From Beijerinckiaceae bacterium (lineage in GTDB: Bacteria > Pseudomonadota > Alphaproteobacteria > Rhizobiales > Beijerinckiaceae), in NCBI GenBank assembly GCA_027531565.1, contig JAPZSB010000007.1, positions 434,001-498,000 of the forward strand: a stretch of 64,000 nt of DNA. The letters are read 5' to 3'. Below the pieces are notes generated by a model, which saw nothing but the letters and a program-made list of their open reading frames with translations, did not search any database and was not told the DNA's origin. Shown here in pieces: positions 63,615 through 64,000 of the stretch (the first letter of the stretch is position 1; each line of letters starts with the position of its first letter). The position numbers and the translations under genes were made by a program.

Positions 63615-64000
63615 ATGCCCGCCGACCCCGCCTACCGGCCGGAGCGGATCCATGCGGATCTCGGCCCCGCCTTTTCGGACCCGGTGAAACCGGCGGCGTT
63701 TCCGGCAGCCATCCTGCGCTACCGGAATGACCGCTGGGCGCGTCGCGTCGGGCTCGCGGGGCTGGATGACGCGGAATGGACCGGCCATTTCGGGCGGTTC
63801 GAGCCGCTGCCTGGCTCGTTCGAGACCCCGCTGGCCTTGCGCTACCACGGCCACCAGTTCCGCAGCTACAATCCGGATCTCGGCGATGGCCGCGGTTTCC
63901 TGTTCGCGCAACTGCGCGACGAGGCCGGCCGCCTGCTCGATCTCGGCACCAAGGGCAGCGGCAAGACGCCCTATTCGCGCGGCGGAGACGGGCGGCTGAC
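63615..64000 (+). CDS. selO: SelO/YdiU-family protein adenylyltransferase, 3' end outside window
   Basis: The first 128 codons are present and the frame is open to the window edge. LALRYHGHQFRSYNPDLGDGRG and GTKGSGKTPYSRGGDGRL are the N-terminal markers of the SelO pseudokinase family, which transfers AMP to proteins. The start ATG at 63615 follows the M20 gene by 8 bases, so the two may be cotranscribed. Only the N-terminal region can be judged. Confidence 0.88.
   Translation, partial: MPADPAYRPERIHADLGPAFSDPVKPAAFPAAILRYRNDRWARRVGLAGLDDAEWTGHFGRFEPLPGSFETPLALRYHGHQFRSYNPDLGDGRGFLFAQLRDEAGRLLDLGTKGSGKTPYSRGGDGRL

Noticed and set aside
1-64000. Mobile elements, prophage, CRISPR arrays or defence systems
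   Set aside because: No transposase, integrase, repeat array or defence gene was recognised; the window looks like stable chromosome.

Overview
This is a chromosomal segment of a GC-rich alphaproteobacterium. The best guess is Hyphomicrobiales (Rhizobiales) or a close relative; genus cannot be told from the window. Signs are the class II (CP4-type) aroA followed by an acidic FYDLN-family gene and tRNA-Ala, an alphaproteobacterial cys operon containing DUF2849 and DUF934 genes, and a heme locus with HemP, HutX and a small heme monooxygenase behind an Irr-like box. There is no transposase, integrase, phage gene, CRISPR array or plasmid function. Genes are tightly packed with many ATGA or TGATG overlaps.

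Layout. 24-4407: CitMHS/NhaD-like carrier, EgtC-like amidotransferase, transglutaminase-like protein, EamA exporter. 4465-14885: information-processing genes polA and rpsA, then a minus-strand run with aroA and cmk upstream, in which four accessory genes (GNAT, XRE-cupin regulator, rhomboid protease, IYD-like nitroreductase) separate cmk from rpsA; then FYDLN protein and tRNA-Ala(GGC). 14962-20765: MhqO/MhqD-like pair, a chemoreceptor, and a coupled fatty-acid-hydroxylase/acyltransferase pair. 20772-30485: a catabolic island with SDR, RraA-family and DapA-family genes facing a five-gene family-5 (oligopeptide-type) ABC importer, plus an amidase. 30554-37840: a full heme acquisition locus, with receptor, TonB, heme monooxygenase and HutX leftward and HemP, HmuT, HmuU, HmuV rightward, from a shared divergent control region. 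37837-45795: Rrf2 regulator and an eight-gene assimilatory sulfate reduction and siroheme operon. 45881-48746: Lrp regulator, ilvD, gamma-glutamylcyclotransferase-like gene. 48751-60754: a long minus-strand run for valine/propionate catabolism (acyl-CoA dehydrogenase, 3-hydroxyisobutyrate dehydrogenase, propionyl-CoA carboxylase, BioY, methylmalonyl-CoA mutase). 60872-64000: rhodanese, FtrA-like regulator, M20 peptidase and the start of a SelO-family gene.

How the parts work together. The cys operon uses CysD/CysN to make APS and a 4Fe-4S APS reductase, so no APS kinase is needed, which matches the absence of cysC. CysG supplies siroheme for the CysI-like reductase. The valine/propionate run takes isobutyryl-CoA and propionyl-CoA towards succinyl-CoA, and BioY would supply biotin for the carboxylase.

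Most unusual items: CysN carries a roughly 90-residue hydrophobic C-terminal extension resembling DUF2061, and is followed by a 41-codon membrane-peptide gene overlapping both neighbours, suggesting membrane attachment of ATP sulfurylase. Other leads are a perfect inverted repeat in front of the cys operon beside an Rrf2 regulator lacking Fe-S cysteines, a 29-base near-palindrome over the start codon of an XRE-cupin gene, mutually exclusive hairpins in the SDR/ABC intergenic region, and a hydroxylase/acyltransferase gene pair of unknown substrate.
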